Source: Streptomyces sp. TP-A0874 (GTDB taxonomy: Bacteria > Actinomycetota > Actinomycetes > Streptomycetales > Streptomycetaceae). Taken from it: a stretch of DNA of 64,000 bases. A program made the translations under genes and the position numbers. The stretch covers positions 744,001 to 808,000 of the forward strand of contig NZ_BBZK01000003.1 in assembly GCF_001748085.1 (NCBI RefSeq), given 5' to 3'. The first letter of the stretch is position 1, and each line of letters opens with the position of its first letter. The notes under the pieces were generated by a model. That model saw nothing but the letters and a program-made list of their open reading frames with translations, was not told where the DNA came from and made no database searches. Positions 27,970 through 38,085 of the stretch are shown piece after piece.

Positions 27970-28911
27970 GTGAGCACGCTTCCCGAGATCCGCACCCTGC
28001 CCGTACCCGAAGGTCTGGAGGGCGAGCGCGTCGACGCCGCGCTGGCCCGGATGTTCGGTTTCTCCCGGACGAAGGCGGCGGAGTTGGCCGCCTCCGGAAA
28101 GGTCCAGGTCAACGGTGCTGTCGCCGGGAAGTCCGACCGGGTGATGGGCGGCGCCTGGCTGGAGGTCGAGCTGCCGCGGCCCGCCACCCCGGTGCGGATC
28201 GTGGCGGAGCCCGTCGAGGGCATGGAGATCGTCCACGACGACGACGACATCGTGGTGATCGTCAAGCCGGTCGGGGTGGCGGCGCACCCGAGCCCCGGAT
28301 GGAGCGGTACGACGGTCATCGGCGGGCTCGCCGCGGCCGGCTACCGGATCTCCACCTCCGGGGCGGCCGAGCGGCAGGGCATCGTCCACCGGCTGGACGT
28401 CGGCACCTCGGGGCTGATGGTGGTGGCGAAATCCGAGCGGGCCTACACCCTGCTCAAGCAGCAGTTCCGGGAGCGGGTGGTCGACAAGGGCTACCACGCG
28501 CTGGTCCAGGGCCACCCGGACCCGTTGAGCGGCACCATCGACGCGCCGATCGGCCGGCACCCCAACCACGACTACAAGTGGGCGGTGACCGCGGCCGGGA
28601 AGCCCAGCGTCACCCACTACGACCTCGTCGAGGCGTTCCGCTCCGCCAGCCTGCTCGACATCAGGCTGGAGACCGGCCGCACGCACCAGATCCGGGTGCA
28701 CATGTCGGCCCACCGGCACCCCTGCGTGGGCGACCTCACCTACGGTGCGGACCCGACCCTGGCCGAGCGGCTGGGGCTCGGCCGGCAGTGGCTGCACGCC
28801 GTGCGGCTCGGCTTCGAGCACCCTTCGGACGGGCGCTGGGTGGAGTACCGGAGCGACTACCCGGAGGACCTCCAGCAGGCTCTGGACACGGTGCGGGCCG
28901 AGAGCGCCTGA
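27970..28911 (+). CDS. RluA/RluD-family 23S rRNA pseudouridine synthase
   Basis: A 313-residue enzyme with an N-terminal S4 RNA-binding domain (about 15-75) and a pseudouridine synthase domain. The catalytic aspartate is D143 in [11 protein letters not shown]. The usual partner of lspA in Gram-positives is this RluD-like protein. The exact uridine targets cannot be told from sequence. GTG at 27970 is 45 bases after lspA. Confidence 0.93.
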   Translation: MSTLPEIRTLPVPEGLEGERVDAALARMFGFSRTKAAELAASGKVQVNGAVAGKSDRVMGGAWLEVELPRPATPVRIVAEPVEGMEIVHDDDDIVVIVKPVGVAAHPSPGWSGTTVIGGLAAAGYRISTSGAAERQGIVHRLDVGTSGLMVVAKSERAYTLLKQQFRERVVDKGYHALVQGHPDPLSGTIDAPIGRHPNHDYKWAVTAAGKPSVTHYDLVEAFRSASLLDIRLETGRTHQIRVHMSAHRHPCVGDLTYGADPTLAERLGLGRQWLHAVRLGFEHPSDGRWVEYRSDYPEDLQQALDTVRAESA

Positions 28912-28914
28912 CCA

Positions 28915-28954
28915 CCGGTCGCTCCCGCAGCCGCGGTGGCCCGGGAGCGACCGG
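28915..28954. terminator. bidirectional hairpin between the RluD-like gene and the MscS gene
   Basis: A perfect 13-base stem (28915-28927 with 28942-28954) with a 14-base loop sits in the 54-base gap between two convergent genes. Confidence 0.8.
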
Positions 28955-28965
28955 CGCCGCGCGTC

Positions 28966-30120
28966 TCAGCCGGAGCCGTGACCGTGCTCGGCGCCCTGCT
29001 TGGTCAGCCCCCCGGGGTGTGCCAGAGCGTGTTCCGGTTCCTGCTCGCGCCTCCGGCGCTGGTCGGGGAGTGAGGCGTCGGACGGCTGCGGCAGCGCGGC
29101 CGGGGCGGTGGCGATATGGGGCAGCGCGTAGGGGTGTTCCTCGCGCAGCCAGAGGATCATCTGCTCCCGGACCTGGCAGCGGGCGGTCCAGACGGTTCCG
29201 CTGTCGGCGGCGGTCACCAGCGCCCGCACTTCGATGGTGCTGGGGGTGGTGTCGGTGACCAGGAGATTCCAGTCCCGCCCGTCCCAGGTGTCGAGGCTCC
29301 GCACGATCTCGCCGAGCTTCTCCCGCATCTTCTCGATCGGGGCCGAGTGGTCGAGCTGGAAGTAGACGGTGCCGGTCTTCTCGGCGCCTCCGCGCGACCA
29401 GTTCTCGAAGGGCTGGTTGGTGAAGTAGGAGACCGGCATGGTCCAGCGGCGCTCGTCCCAGGTCTTCACGGTGATGAAGGTGAGCGTTATCTCCTCCACG
29501 ATGCCCCACTGGTCGTTGACGACGACCGTGTCCCCGATGCGCACCATGTCGCCGAAGGCGATCTGCAGACCGGCGAAGAGGTTGCCCAGGGCCGACTGCG
29601 CGGCGATGCCCGCGACGATGCCGATCAGTCCCGCGGAGGCGAGCATCGAGGTGCCGAAGGTCCGCATCGCCGGGAAGGTGAGGAGCATGGCGGCGATCGC
29701 GACCACGGCGACCACCCAGGTGACCACCCGCTGGATCAGCGTCACCTGGGTGCGTACCCGTCGCACCCGGGCCGGATCGCGCGTGCTGGCCGCATAACGG
29801 GAGTAGCTGGACTCCACGACCGCCGACACGATCCGGACCACCAGCCAGGCGGTGGCCCCGATCAGCGACAGACTGAGGAGTCTGGCCAGGTCCTGGGCGT
29901 ACCCCTCGGCGACCCGCGCATGTGGGTAGCTGCCACGCAGCAGCGCGGCGCAGAGGGCCACCTGCATCGGCGGCAGAGCCCTCCGCAGCAGACCCCACAG
30001 CGGTGTCTCCGGATGTCTCACGTCGGCCCGGCGCAGACCGCGGTCGACGGCCCATCCGACCAGCAGGGTGATCGCGACCGCGCCCCCCACGACGATCACC
30101 GGGCGCAGTACGTCCTCCAT
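28966..30120 (-). CDS. MscS-type mechanosensitive ion channel family protein
   Basis: A 384-residue membrane protein with about five helices in residues 5-190. The MscS pore-lining helix is Gly/Ala-rich (S-A-G-L-I-G-I-V-A-G-I-A-A-Q-S near 180), followed by N-L-F-A-G-L-Q-I-A-F and the beta domain beginning V-R-I-G-D-T-V-V-V. A charged His/Glu/Arg-rich tail ends the protein. Channels of this family relieve turgor on hypo-osmotic shock. The ATG at 30120 is preferred since AGAGGTGG precedes it; the open frame continues 33 codons upstream. Confidence 0.93.
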   Translation of the reverse strand: MEDVLRPVIVVGGAVAITLLVGWAVDRGLRRADVRHPETPLWGLLRRALPPMQVALCAALLRGSYPHARVAEGYAQDLARLLSLSLIGATAWLVVRIVSAVVESSYSRYAASTRDPARVRRVRTQVTLIQRVVTWVVAVVAIAAMLLTFPAMRTFGTSMLASAGLIGIVAGIAAQSALGNLFAGLQIAFGDMVRIGDTVVVNDQWGIVEEITLTFITVKTWDERRWTMPVSYFTNQPFENWSRGGAEKTGTVYFQLDHSAPIEKMREKLGEIVRSLDTWDGRDWNLLVTDTTPSTIEVRALVTAADSGTVWTARCQVREQMILWLREEHPYALPHIATAPAALPQPSDASLPDQRRRREQEPEHALAHPGGLTKQGAEHGHGSG

Positions 30121-30221
30121 GGCCACCTCTTCCTTCCTCTCCGATCCTGCCGCGGCGGTCTCCAGAGACGGTAACTGGCACGATGTGGAGACTGCTAACC
30201 AGCAACAGGGGAGTGACACCG

Positions 30222-30803
30222 GTGGTGGCTGCGTCGACGGTTGTTCTTTTTCACAGTGTCTACGGACTGCGACCGGCCGTGCACACCGCGGCCGAGCGGC
30301 TGCGGGACGCCGGGCACGAGGTGCTGGTGCCTGACCTGTACGAGGGGCGGACGGCCGACACGGCCACCGAGGGCATGGCCCTCAAGGAGGAGATCGGAAC
30401 CGAGGAACTGCTGCGGCGGGCGGTCGCCGCGGTGGCGCCGTCGTCCGACCGGGGCCTGGTCTACGCCGGCTTCTCCCTCGGCGGGGCGATCGCGCAGAAC
30501 CTGGCGCTCGCCGACGAGAAGGCCCGCGGTCTGCTCCTGCTCCACGGCACCTCGGACGTTCCGGACGGCGCGGTGGCCGAGGACCTGCCGGTGCAGCTGC
30601 ACGTGGCCGATCCGGACCCGTTCGAGCCGCACGACTGGCTGAACGCCTGGTATCTGCGGATGCGCCGGGCGGGAGCGGACGTCGAGGTCTTCCGGTACCC
30701 GGGCGCCGGCCACCTCTACACCGACCCCGGGCTGGCCGACCACGACGAAGAGGCCGCCGAGGCCACCTGGCGGGTGGCGCTCGGCTTCCTCCAGCAGCTG
30801 TGA
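30222..30803 (+). CDS. dienelactone hydrolase family alpha/beta hydrolase
   Basis: A 193-residue alpha/beta hydrolase. It starts with a strand leading to the oxyanion region (V-V-L-F-H-S-V-Y-G-L near residue 8). The nucleophile elbow is G-F-S-L-G-G, so a serine replaces the cysteine of classical dienelactone hydrolase. The acid (D near 130, A-D-P-D-P-F) and the histidine in G-A-G-H-L-Y follow. Substrate unknown. GTG at 30222 has AGGGGAG at a good distance; upstream in-frame ATG 30183 and GTG 30213 are alternatives. Confidence 0.85.
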   Translation: MVAASTVVLFHSVYGLRPAVHTAAERLRDAGHEVLVPDLYEGRTADTATEGMALKEEIGTEELLRRAVAAVAPSSDRGLVYAGFSLGGAIAQNLALADEKARGLLLLHGTSDVPDGAVAEDLPVQLHVADPDPFEPHDWLNAWYLRMRRAGADVEVFRYPGAGHLYTDPGLADHDEEAAEATWRVALGFLQQL

Positions 30804-30825
30804 CCGGGGTGCCGACCGACCCGGT

Positions 30826-32466
30826 TCAGCGCACCGGCCGGTCGGTCCGCTCCAACCGCTGGGTGCCGGAACGGGTGAGGTAGGACCGGGCCCACCGGGC
30901 GGTGGCGTCCGGGTCGTCCTTGGCGGAGACCGTGTAGTAGTCCATCTGGGCCCGCTCGGCGGACACGCTGAGCACGCCGTACCCGTGGGAGTCCATGTCG
31001 ACCCACCGCACATGGCGGTTGGCGGCCCGCACCGCGGTCGTCGCGAGGAGTGAGACCGTCTGCGGCGGAACGCGCAGGATGTCGTCCAGGTTGTCCGAGG
31101 TGACGGATGTGACCACGAACTCGGTGGCCGCCGAGGGGGATCCGGGGTAGGTCGCGGCGGTCTGCGGTACGTCGTTCGCCCAGGCCATGTGGATGTCCCC
31201 GGCGAGGAAGACGGTGTTCTCGACGGACCGGTCACGCAGGTGGTCCAGGAGCTCCCGCCGGTCGGCGGTGTAGCCGTCCCACTGGTCGACGTTGACGGCC
31301 AGCCCGCCCGTGGGGAGGCCCAGCAACTCGCCCAGGGGTCCCAGCAGATGCGCGGGGACCGATCCGAAGGCGACCGGTGAGACCATCACCGAGGTGCCGA
31401 CCAGCTTCCAGCCGGCCGCCGAGCCGGCCAGCCCCTCCTTCAGCCAGTCCAACTGGGCGCGCCCGGTGATCGTGCGGTTCGGATCGTCGACGTCCCCGCT
31501 GCCGATCGTCGACTGCCGGGAGCGGAAAGAACGCAGGTCGAGCAGGTGCAGTTCGGCCAACACCCCGAAGCGCAGCCGGCGGTACGTGGTGCCCTCGGTC
31601 GAGGTGCGGACCGGCATCCACTCGAAGTACGCCTGCTTGGCCGCCGCCACCCGGTCGGCCCACTCGCCCTCGGACTCGGGCGAGTGGTTCTCCGCACCGC
31701 CCGACCAGGTGTCGTTGGCGAACTCGTGGTCGTCCCACATCGCGATGACCGGGTGCGCGGCGTGCAGCGCCTGGAGGTCGGCGTCCGTCTTGTACGTGCC
31801 GTGACGGAGCCGGTAGTCGGCGAGGGTGGTGACCTCGTGCGCGGGGGAGTGCGGGCGCACCACGTACTTCTCCGCCGGGTACTCACCGGAACGGTACTCG
31901 TAGATGTAGTCGCCGAGATGGAGCACCGCGTCCAGGTCGGCGCGGGCGGCGAGATGGCGGTACGGGGAGAACCAGCCGGCCTCCCAGTTGGCGCAGGAGA
32001 GCACCCCGAAGCGGAGGTCGGCGACGGCCTCCTCCGGGGCCGGGGCGGTCCGGGTGCGGCCGACCGGGGAGGCGGCACCGGCTGCGCTGAAGCGGAAGAA
32101 GTAGTCCGTGGCCGGCCGCAGACCGCGGACATCGGCCTTGACGGTGTGGTCGGCGGACGGTCGGGCCGTCGTGGTGCCGCTCGCGACGACGCGTTCGAAG
32201 GCTCGGTCCTCGGCGACCTCCCACCCCACCTCGGTGTCCGCTCCCAGGCCGGAGCCGGGGAGCGCCTCGGGGACCGGGGTGACCCTGGTCCACAGGAGCA
32301 CCCCGTCGGGGAGCGGGTCGCCCGAGGCGACGCCGTGCAGGAAGGCCGGGCCCGTCCGTGCGGCCGCGGCGGGGACGGCGGCGAGGGGAATCAGCGCGGC
32401 GGAGGCGGCGGCCGCCGCCTTGACGACGGTACGACGGCTGGTGTTCTCGGCGCGGAGATCGGTCAC
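30826..32466 (-). CDS. phoD: PhoD-type alkaline phosphatase/phosphodiesterase, Tat exported
   Basis: A 546-residue secreted metallophosphoesterase. A Tat signal is present, S-R-R-T-V-V-K at residues 10-16 followed by an Ala-rich core and A-A-A-R. The N-terminal Fn3-like PhoD domain (H-G-V-A-S-G-D-P near 45) precedes the phosphatase domain with H-L-G-D-Y-I-Y-E near 180, M-W-D-D-H-E-F near 245 and F-L-A-G-D-I-H-M near 420, which hold the metal ligands. It probably releases phosphate from extracellular esters. No PHO box was recognised upstream. Confidence 0.94.
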   Translation of the reverse strand: MTDLRAENTSRRTVVKAAAAASAALIPLAAVPAAAARTGPAFLHGVASGDPLPDGVLLWTRVTPVPEALPGSGLGADTEVGWEVAEDRAFERVVASGTTTARPSADHTVKADVRGLRPATDYFFRFSAAGAASPVGRTRTAPAPEEAVADLRFGVLSCANWEAGWFSPYRHLAARADLDAVLHLGDYIYEYRSGEYPAEKYVVRPHSPAHEVTTLADYRLRHGTYKTDADLQALHAAHPVIAMWDDHEFANDTWSGGAENHSPESEGEWADRVAAAKQAYFEWMPVRTSTEGTTYRRLRFGVLAELHLLDLRSFRSRQSTIGSGDVDDPNRTITGRAQLDWLKEGLAGSAAGWKLVGTSVMVSPVAFGSVPAHLLGPLGELLGLPTGGLAVNVDQWDGYTADRRELLDHLRDRSVENTVFLAGDIHMAWANDVPQTAATYPGSPSAATEFVVTSVTSDNLDDILRVPPQTVSLLATTAVRAANRHVRWVDMDSHGYGVLSVSAERAQMDYYTVSAKDDPDATARWARSYLTRSGTQRLERTDRPVR

Positions 32467-32571
32467 GGCCGATCAGAGTAGTGGGCGGGCGGGTGAACCC
32501 GCCGGCGAATCACGGAAGTTCGCCTGCGGGCCCACCCGCTGGCAACCCGACCGGCCCGAGCGGACCGGGGG

Positions 32572-33444
32572 TTACTTCTTGGCGTCCTGAGCCTTGCCCT
32601 TGTCGCTCAGCGCCTTCTTGACCGCGGCGTCGAACTGCTCGGGGCTCATCGGCGCGTTCTGACCGCCCTCGTCGGTCAGCTTGTCACCGTTCAGCTTGAG
32701 CGTCGGGGTGCCGGTGACGCTCTTGTCCTTGTCGAAGGCGGCGGACATCTCCAGCGCCCACTTGTCGAAGGTGCCGTTCTCCACGGCCTTCTCGAAGTCC
32801 TTGTTGCCCTTCAGCTCCTTGACCTGCTGGGCGATCTCGATCAGCTTGGCGTCCGAGGAGAAGGCGTCGTCGTTCTCCTCCGGGTGGTTCTCCGGTGAGA
32901 ACAGCGCCTTCTTGTACTGCACGAAGGCGTCCGGGCTGACGTCCAGGGCGGCGCCCAACGCGCTCAGGGCGTTGTGGGAGCCGGAGCCCTTGATCTGGTC
33001 GATCTCGTCCAGGAAGGTCCCCATGGTGAACTTCACCTTGTAGGTGCCGTCGTCCATGCCCTTGGTGAGGTTCTCACCGACGTTCTGCTCGAAGGTCGCG
33101 CATATCGGGCAGCGCATGTCCTCGAAGACCTCGAGGGTGTTCTCCGCACCCTCCTCCCCGATGACGACGGTGGTCCCCTTGGCGCCCGAGGTGTTCGCCG
33201 GCTTGGCGAACTTCGTCTTCTTCGCCGCCGCCTTCCAGTCGGCGTTGCTGACCATGGTGTCGCTGCCGCTGTTCATCTTGGTGACGGCCACCCCGATACC
33301 GGCCGCGATCGCGAGGACGGCGACGACGGATCCGCCGACCAGCAGCTGACGGCGGACCTTGTCCCTCTTCGCCTGCCGCTCGCGCTCCGCCCGCAGCCGT
33401 TCCCGTGCGGCCCGCTTGGCGTCCTGGCTGTTGCGCTTGCTCAT
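32572..33444 (-). CDS. membrane-anchored DsbA-like thioredoxin-fold protein
   Basis: A 290-residue protein with a very basic cytoplasmic N-terminus (K-R-A-A-R-E-R-L-R), one membrane segment at about 35-55 and an extracytoplasmic DsbA-like thioredoxin domain. The active-site pair is C-P-I-C in F-E-D-M-R-C-P-I-C near residue 110, and the cis-Pro region is T-G-T-P-T-L near 245. It probably makes or shuffles disulphides in secreted proteins. It resembles the protein encoded at 60688-61461. The ATG at 33444 is well placed at the conserved N-terminus. Confidence 0.92.
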   Translation of the reverse strand: MSKRNSQDAKRAARERLRAERERQAKRDKVRRQLLVGGSVVAVLAIAAGIGVAVTKMNSGSDTMVSNADWKAAAKKTKFAKPANTSGAKGTTVVIGEEGAENTLEVFEDMRCPICATFEQNVGENLTKGMDDGTYKVKFTMGTFLDEIDQIKGSGSHNALSALGAALDVSPDAFVQYKKALFSPENHPEENDDAFSSDAKLIEIAQQVKELKGNKDFEKAVENGTFDKWALEMSAAFDKDKSVTGTPTLKLNGDKLTDEGGQNAPMSPEQFDAAVKKALSDKGKAQDAKK

Positions 33445-33559
33445 GGTGGTGTTCGCTCCGTAATCCCTGAAGGTCGTAGGGCGCCGGGCGTCCGGCCTGC
33501 GGACCCCGCGCTCCGGTCTGAAACGCTCGTCGGAAGGGGCGCCGCGCTCGCGGTGTCGG

Positions 33560-34246
33560 TCAGAGCGCAGCCGGCCGGCACGGCGGTCCGCGCCGTAGGA
33601 GCGAGTGCACGAGCAGCGGGAGGCTGCCGGGGACGGAGCGGGCGGGCACGGGGCGCGCCGACCCGGATGCCAGCCGCTCCGGGAGCCGGTTGACCGCGGA
33701 GACCGCCACCAGCAGTGGCCGGAAGGCCGAGCCGGCGACGGCGCGCAGCAGCCGGCCCAGTGCCGCCTCACCGCTCCGAAGCCAGAGCGCGGCGGCCAGA
33801 CCGACCCCGACGTGTGCGGCGAGCAGCAGCCAGGGGGTGGCCGAGGCCACCGCTGCCGGGGCCGCGGCGCCGCCTTCCCGGCCGGCCAGCCGGCCCAGCG
33901 GCGTGCCGAGGCCGCCGCCGGCGCAGAGCAGGTCGACCCCGACGGAGTGCAGTGCCCCGGTGACCGGTCCGCCGCGGGGGCCGTAGCAGGCGTGCTGGCC
34001 GGTGGTGAAGAGCGTGTCGGCGCCGAGCTCCAGCGGTACCAGGAGACCGGCGATGGCGGGGTAGCGGCGCTCCCGGCCGGCCAGTGCGTAGGCGACCAGG
34101 AACACGCCGACACTGAGCCCGGCCACTGGAGCGACCGGCAGGGGCGCGCCGGAGAGCAGCACATGCGAACCGACGGACAGCGTCACGCACAGTGCCGTGA
34201 AGAACGCTGCCCGCAGTGTCCGTAGCGGAGCCCCTGATATGTCCAT
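33560..34246 (-). CDS. uncharacterised membrane protein
   Basis: A 228-residue protein with about six hydrophobic segments (near 10-30, 32-55, 60-80, 100-120, 130-155 and 160-180) and a basic tail. I do not recognise a family. The start is uncertain: ATG 34246 has no clear ribosome binding site, and an in-frame GTG at 34264 would add six residues. It shares the strand of the DsbA-like gene 115 bases downstream and diverges from dnaE, but no functional link is visible. Confidence 0.7.
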   Translation of the reverse strand: MDISGAPLRTLRAAFFTALCVTLSVGSHVLLSGAPLPVAPVAGLSVGVFLVAYALAGRERRYPAIAGLLVPLELGADTLFTTGQHACYGPRGGPVTGALHSVGVDLLCAGGGLGTPLGRLAGREGGAAAPAAVASATPWLLLAAHVGVGLAAALWLRSGEAALGRLLRAVAGSAFRPLLVAVSAVNRLPERLASGSARPVPARSVPGSLPLLVHSLLRRGPPCRPAAL

Positions 34247-34413
34247 CGTGGGAAAGTGTGCCACGGGGGGTGGTGGGGGAGGCCAGTCCCCGGCGGGCCG
34301 ATCTTCGCGGTCCGGCAGGTCGGCGGCGCCGGTCGCGGCGGGGCTGTGTCGGGGGGCGGAAGTAGACTCCGGAGCCGTCGTCCTCGCTGCCGCTCCCGTC
34401 GGAGGTCTTCCCC

Positions 34414-37400
34414 GTGACCAAGCCGCCCTTCACGCACCTGCACGTCCACACCCAGTACTCGCTGCTGGACGGTGCCGCGCGGCTGAAGGACATCTTTGTG
34501 GCCTGCCAGGAGATGGGCATGTCCCACGTGGCCATGACGGACCACGGAAACCTCCACGGCGCCTACGACTTCTACCAGCAGGCGACGGCGGCCGGCATCA
34601 CCCCGATCATCGGGATCGAGGCGTACGTCGCCCCCGAGTCCCGCCGGAACAAGCGGCGCATCCAGTGGGGCCAGCCGCACCAGAAGCGCGACGACGTCTC
34701 CGGCTCCGGCGGTTACACCCACAAGACCATCTGGGCGGCGAACAAGACCGGCCTGCACAACCTCTTCCGGCTCTCCTCGGACGCCTACGCGGAGGGCTGG
34801 CTCACCAAGTGGCCCCGGATGGACAAGGAGGTCATCGCCCAGCATGCGGAGGGGCTGATCGCGTCCACCGGCTGCCCCTCCGGAGAGGTGCAGACCCGGC
34901 TCCGGCTGGGCCAGGAGGAGGAGGCTCTCAAGGCCGCGGCCGAGTACCAGGAGATCTTCGGCCGGGACCGCTACTTCCTGGAGCTGATGGACCACGGTCT
35001 GGACATCGAGAAGCGGGTCCGGCAGGGACTGCTGGACATCGGCCGGAAGCTCTCCATCCCGCCGCTGGTGACCAACGACTCGCACTACACCTACGCCCGG
35101 GAGGCGTCCGCACACGACGCGCTGCTGTGCATCCAGACCGGCAAGAACCTCTCCGACCCGGACCGCTTCCGCTTCGACGGCACCGGCTACTACCTGAAGT
35201 CGACCGAGGAGATGTACGCCGTCGACTCCTCCGACGCCTGGCAGGAGGGCTGTGCGAACACCCTGCGGGTCGCGGAGCAGATCGATACCGAGGGCTGGTT
35301 CGAGAAGCGCGACCTGATGCCGCGCTTCGACGTGCCCGAGGGCTTCACCGAGGTGACCTGGTTCCGGGAGGAGGTCAAGCGGGGAATGGCCCGCCGCTAC
35401 CCGGGCGGCGTGCCCGAGGACCGGCAGCAGCAGGCCGAGTACGAGATGGACATCATCATCCAGATGGGGTTCCCCGGGTACTTCCTGGTCGTCGCCGACT
35501 TCATCATGTGGGCGAAGGAGAACGGCATCGCGGTGGGACCCGGCCGCGGCTCCGCGGCGGGCTCGATCGTCGCCTACGCCCTGGGCATCACCGACCTGGA
35601 CCCCTTGGAGCACGGCCTCATCTTCGAGCGGTTCCTCAACCCCGAACGCGTGTCGATGCCCGACGTCGACATCGACTTCGACGAGCGCCGGCGGGCCGAG
35701 GTCATCCGCTACGTCACCGAGAAGTACGGCGCCGACAAGGTGTGCATGATCGGCACCTACGGCACCATCAAGGCGAAGAACGCGATCAAGGACTCCGCCC
35801 GCGTCCTGGGATACCCGTACGCCATGGGAGACCGGATCACCAAGGCGATGCCCGCCGACGTGATGGGCAAGGGCATCCCGCTGTCCGGCATCACCGACGA
35901 CAGCCACCCGCGCTACAGCGAGGCCGGTGAGGTCCGCGCGATGTACGAGAGCGAACCCGATGTCAAGAAGGTGATCGACACCGCCCGGGGGGTCGAGGGC
36001 CTGGTCCGGCAGATGGGTGTGCACGCGGCCGGAGTGATCATGTCCAGCGAGCCCATCACCGACCACGTCCCGGTCTGGGTGCGCCACTCCGACAACGTCA
36101 CCATCACCCAGTGGGACTACCCCACCTGTGAGTCGCTCGGCCTGCTGAAGATGGACTTCCTGGGCCTGCGGAACCTCACCATCATGGATGACGCGGTGAA
36201 GCTCATCAGGAAGAACAAGGGGATCGACCTCCAACTCCTCGACCTGACGCTGGACGACCCCAAGACCTTCGAACTCCTCGGCCGGGGCGACACGCTCGGC
36301 GTCTTCCAGTTCGACGGCGGACCGATGCGCTCGCTGCTGCGCATGATGAAGCCGGACCACTTCGAGGACATCTCGGCCGTGGGTGCGCTCTACCGGCCCG
36401 GCCCGATGGGCATGAACTCGCACATCAACTACGCCCTCCGGAAGAACGGCCAGCAGGAGATCACCCCGATCCACCCCGAGCTGGAGGAACCGCTCAAGGA
36501 GGTGCTGGGCACCACCTACGGCCTCATCGTCTACCAGGAGCAGGTGCAGAAGGCCGCCCAGGTGCTCGCCGGCTACTCGCTGGGCCAGGCCGACCTGCTG
36601 CGCCGGGCGATGGGCAAGAAGAAGAAGGAAGTCCTCGACAAGGAGTTCGTGCCGTTCCGGGAGGGTATGCGGGAGCGGAACTACTCCGACGAGGCCATCC
36701 AGGCGGTCTGGGACACCCTGGTGCCCTTCGCCGGGTACGCCTTCAACAAGGCGCACTCCTCGGCCTACGGCCTGGTCTCCTACTGGACCGCGTACCTCAA
36801 GGCCAACTACCCCGCCGAGTACATGTCCGCGCTGCTCACCTCGGTGCGGGACGACAAGGACAAGTCGGCGGTCTATCTCAACGAGTGCCGGCGGATGGGC
36901 ATCAAGGTGCTCCCGCCGGACGTCAATGAGTCCGACGCCAACTTCACCCCGCGGGGGGACGACACGATCGTCTTCGGGCTCACGGCCGTCCGCAACGTCG
37001 GCCAGAACGTCGTCGACTCCATCGTCAAGTGCCGCAAGTCCAAGGGGAAGTACAGCTCCTTCCCGGACTTCCTCGACAAGGTGGAGGCGGTGGTCTGCAA
37101 CAAGCGCACCGTCGAGTCCCTCATCAAGGCCGGGGCGTTCGACGAACTGGGCCATACCCGCAAGGGGCTGGTGGCGCACTACGAGCCGATGATCGACAAC
37201 GTCGTGCAGGTCAAACGCAAGGAGGCCGAGGGACAGTTCGACCTCTTCGGCGGCATGGACGACGGCAGCGGTGAGGACACCCCGGGCTTCGGCCTGGACG
37301 TCGAGTTCTCCGACGTCGAGTGGGACAAGGCCTATCTACTCGCCCAGGAACGGGAGATGCTCGGCCTCTACGTCTCCGACCACCCGCTCTTCGGGATCGA

Positions 37401-37956
37401 GCACGTCCTGGCGGAGAAGTCCGACGCCGCCATCTCGCAGCTCACCGGAGGCGAACACGCCGACGGGGCGATCGTCACCATCGGGGGGATCATCTCCGGG
37501 TTGCAGCGGAAGATGACCAAGCAGGGCAACGCCTGGGCCATCGCGACCGTCGAGGACCTGGCGGGCTCCATCGACTGCATGTTCTTCCCCGCGACCTACC
37601 AGTTGGTCTCCACCCAACTCGTCGAGGACACCGTGGTCTTCGTCAAGGGCCGACTGGACAAGCGGGAGGACGTGCCGCGGCTGGTCGCCATGGAGATGAT
37701 GGTGCCGGACCTCTCGGAAGCATCGGCGGACGCCCCGGTGACCATCACGATCCCCACCGTGCGGGTGACCCCGCCGCTGGTGGAGAAGCTCGGTGAGGTG
37801 CTCAGCCAGCACCGGGGGCACACCGAGGTGCGGATCAGGCTCCAGGGGGCCCGTAAGACCACGGTGCTCCGGCTCGACCGGCACCGGGTCACCGCCGATC
37901 CGGCGCTCTTCGGGGATCTGAAGGTGCTGCTCGGGCCGTCCTGCCTCGCCGGTTAG
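34414..37956 (+). CDS. dnaE: DNA polymerase III alpha subunit, replicative (DnaE1)
   Basis: A 1180-residue catalytic subunit of the replicative polymerase. The N-terminal PHP domain begins with H-L-H-V-H-T-Q-Y-S-L-L-D-G, with metal-ligand histidines intact. The palm carries P-D-V-D-I-D-F-D near residue 420 (catalytic aspartates). Helix-hairpin-helix and OB-fold regions follow (about 850-1110). Length, order of domains and intact PHP residues fit DnaE1 rather than the ImuB-linked DnaE2. The GTG start has GGAGG upstream. Confidence 0.98.
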   Translation: MTKPPFTHLHVHTQYSLLDGAARLKDIFVACQEMGMSHVAMTDHGNLHGAYDFYQQATAAGITPIIGIEAYVAPESRRNKRRIQWGQPHQKRDDVSGSGGYTHKTIWAANKTGLHNLFRLSSDAYAEGWLTKWPRMDKEVIAQHAEGLIASTGCPSGEVQTRLRLGQEEEALKAAAEYQEIFGRDRYFLELMDHGLDIEKRVRQGLLDIGRKLSIPPLVTNDSHYTYAREASAHDALLCIQTGKNLSDPDRFRFDGTGYYLKSTEEMYAVDSSDAWQEGCANTLRVAEQIDTEGWFEKRDLMPRFDVPEGFTEVTWFREEVKRGMARRYPGGVPEDRQQQAEYEMDIIIQMGFPGYFLVVADFIMWAKENGIAVGPGRGSAAGSIVAYALGITDLDPLEHGLIFERFLNPERVSMPDVDIDFDERRRAEVIRYVTEKYGADKVCMIGTYGTIKAKNAIKDSARVLGYPYAMGDRITKAMPADVMGKGIPLSGITDDSHPRYSEAGEVRAMYESEPDVKKVIDTARGVEGLVRQMGVHAAGVIMSSEPITDHVPVWVRHSDNVTITQWDYPTCESLGLLKMDFLGLRNLTIMDDAVKLIRKNKGIDLQLLDLTLDDPKTFELLGRGDTLGVFQFDGGPMRSLLRMMKPDHFEDISAVGALYRPGPMGMNSHINYALRKNGQQEITPIHPELEEPLKEVLGTTYGLIVYQEQVQKAAQVLAGYSLGQADLLRRAMGKKKKEVLDKEFVPFREGMRERNYSDEAIQAVWDTLVPFAGYAFNKAHSSAYGLVSYWTAYLKANYPAEYMSALLTSVRDDKDKSAVYLNECRRMGIKVLPPDVNESDANFTPRGDDTIVFGLTAVRNVGQNVVDSIVKCRKSKGKYSSFPDFLDKVEAVVCNKRTVESLIKAGAFDELGHTRKGLVAHYEPMIDNVVQVKRKEAEGQFDLFGGMDDGSGEDTPGFGLDVEFSDVEWDKAYLLAQEREMLGLYVSDHPLFGIEHVLAEKSDAAISQLTGGEHADGAIVTIGGIISGLQRKMTKQGNAWAIATVEDLAGSIDCMFFPATYQLVSTQLVEDTVVFVKGRLDKREDVPRLVAMEMMVPDLSEASADAPVTITIPTVRVTPPLVEKLGEVLSQHRGHTEVRIRLQGARKTTVLRLDRHRVTADPALFGDLKVLLGPSCLAG

Positions 37957-38005
37957 CCGCCGTCTGGTCCCTGCCGGGCGGTCCGCGCAGGGAAAGGAAC
38001 GGATG

Positions 38006-38043
38006 TGCGGGGTGTGCCCGGCTGGTTCCGGGCACACCCCGCA
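38006..38043. terminator. bidirectional terminator after dnaE
   Basis: A perfect 16-base stem (38006-38021 with 38028-38043) with a 6-base loop lies 50 bases after the dnaE stop and 43 bases after the stop of the convergent small gene. Confidence 0.85.
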
Positions 38044-38085
38044 GTCGGGGCCGATCAGGCCCGAGGACTCAGCAGGCGCGTTCGG

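Noticed and set aside
34183..37179. 998-codon open frame on the minus strand opposite dnaE
   Set aside because: Antisense shadow of dnaE; no ribosome binding site or recognisable motif.
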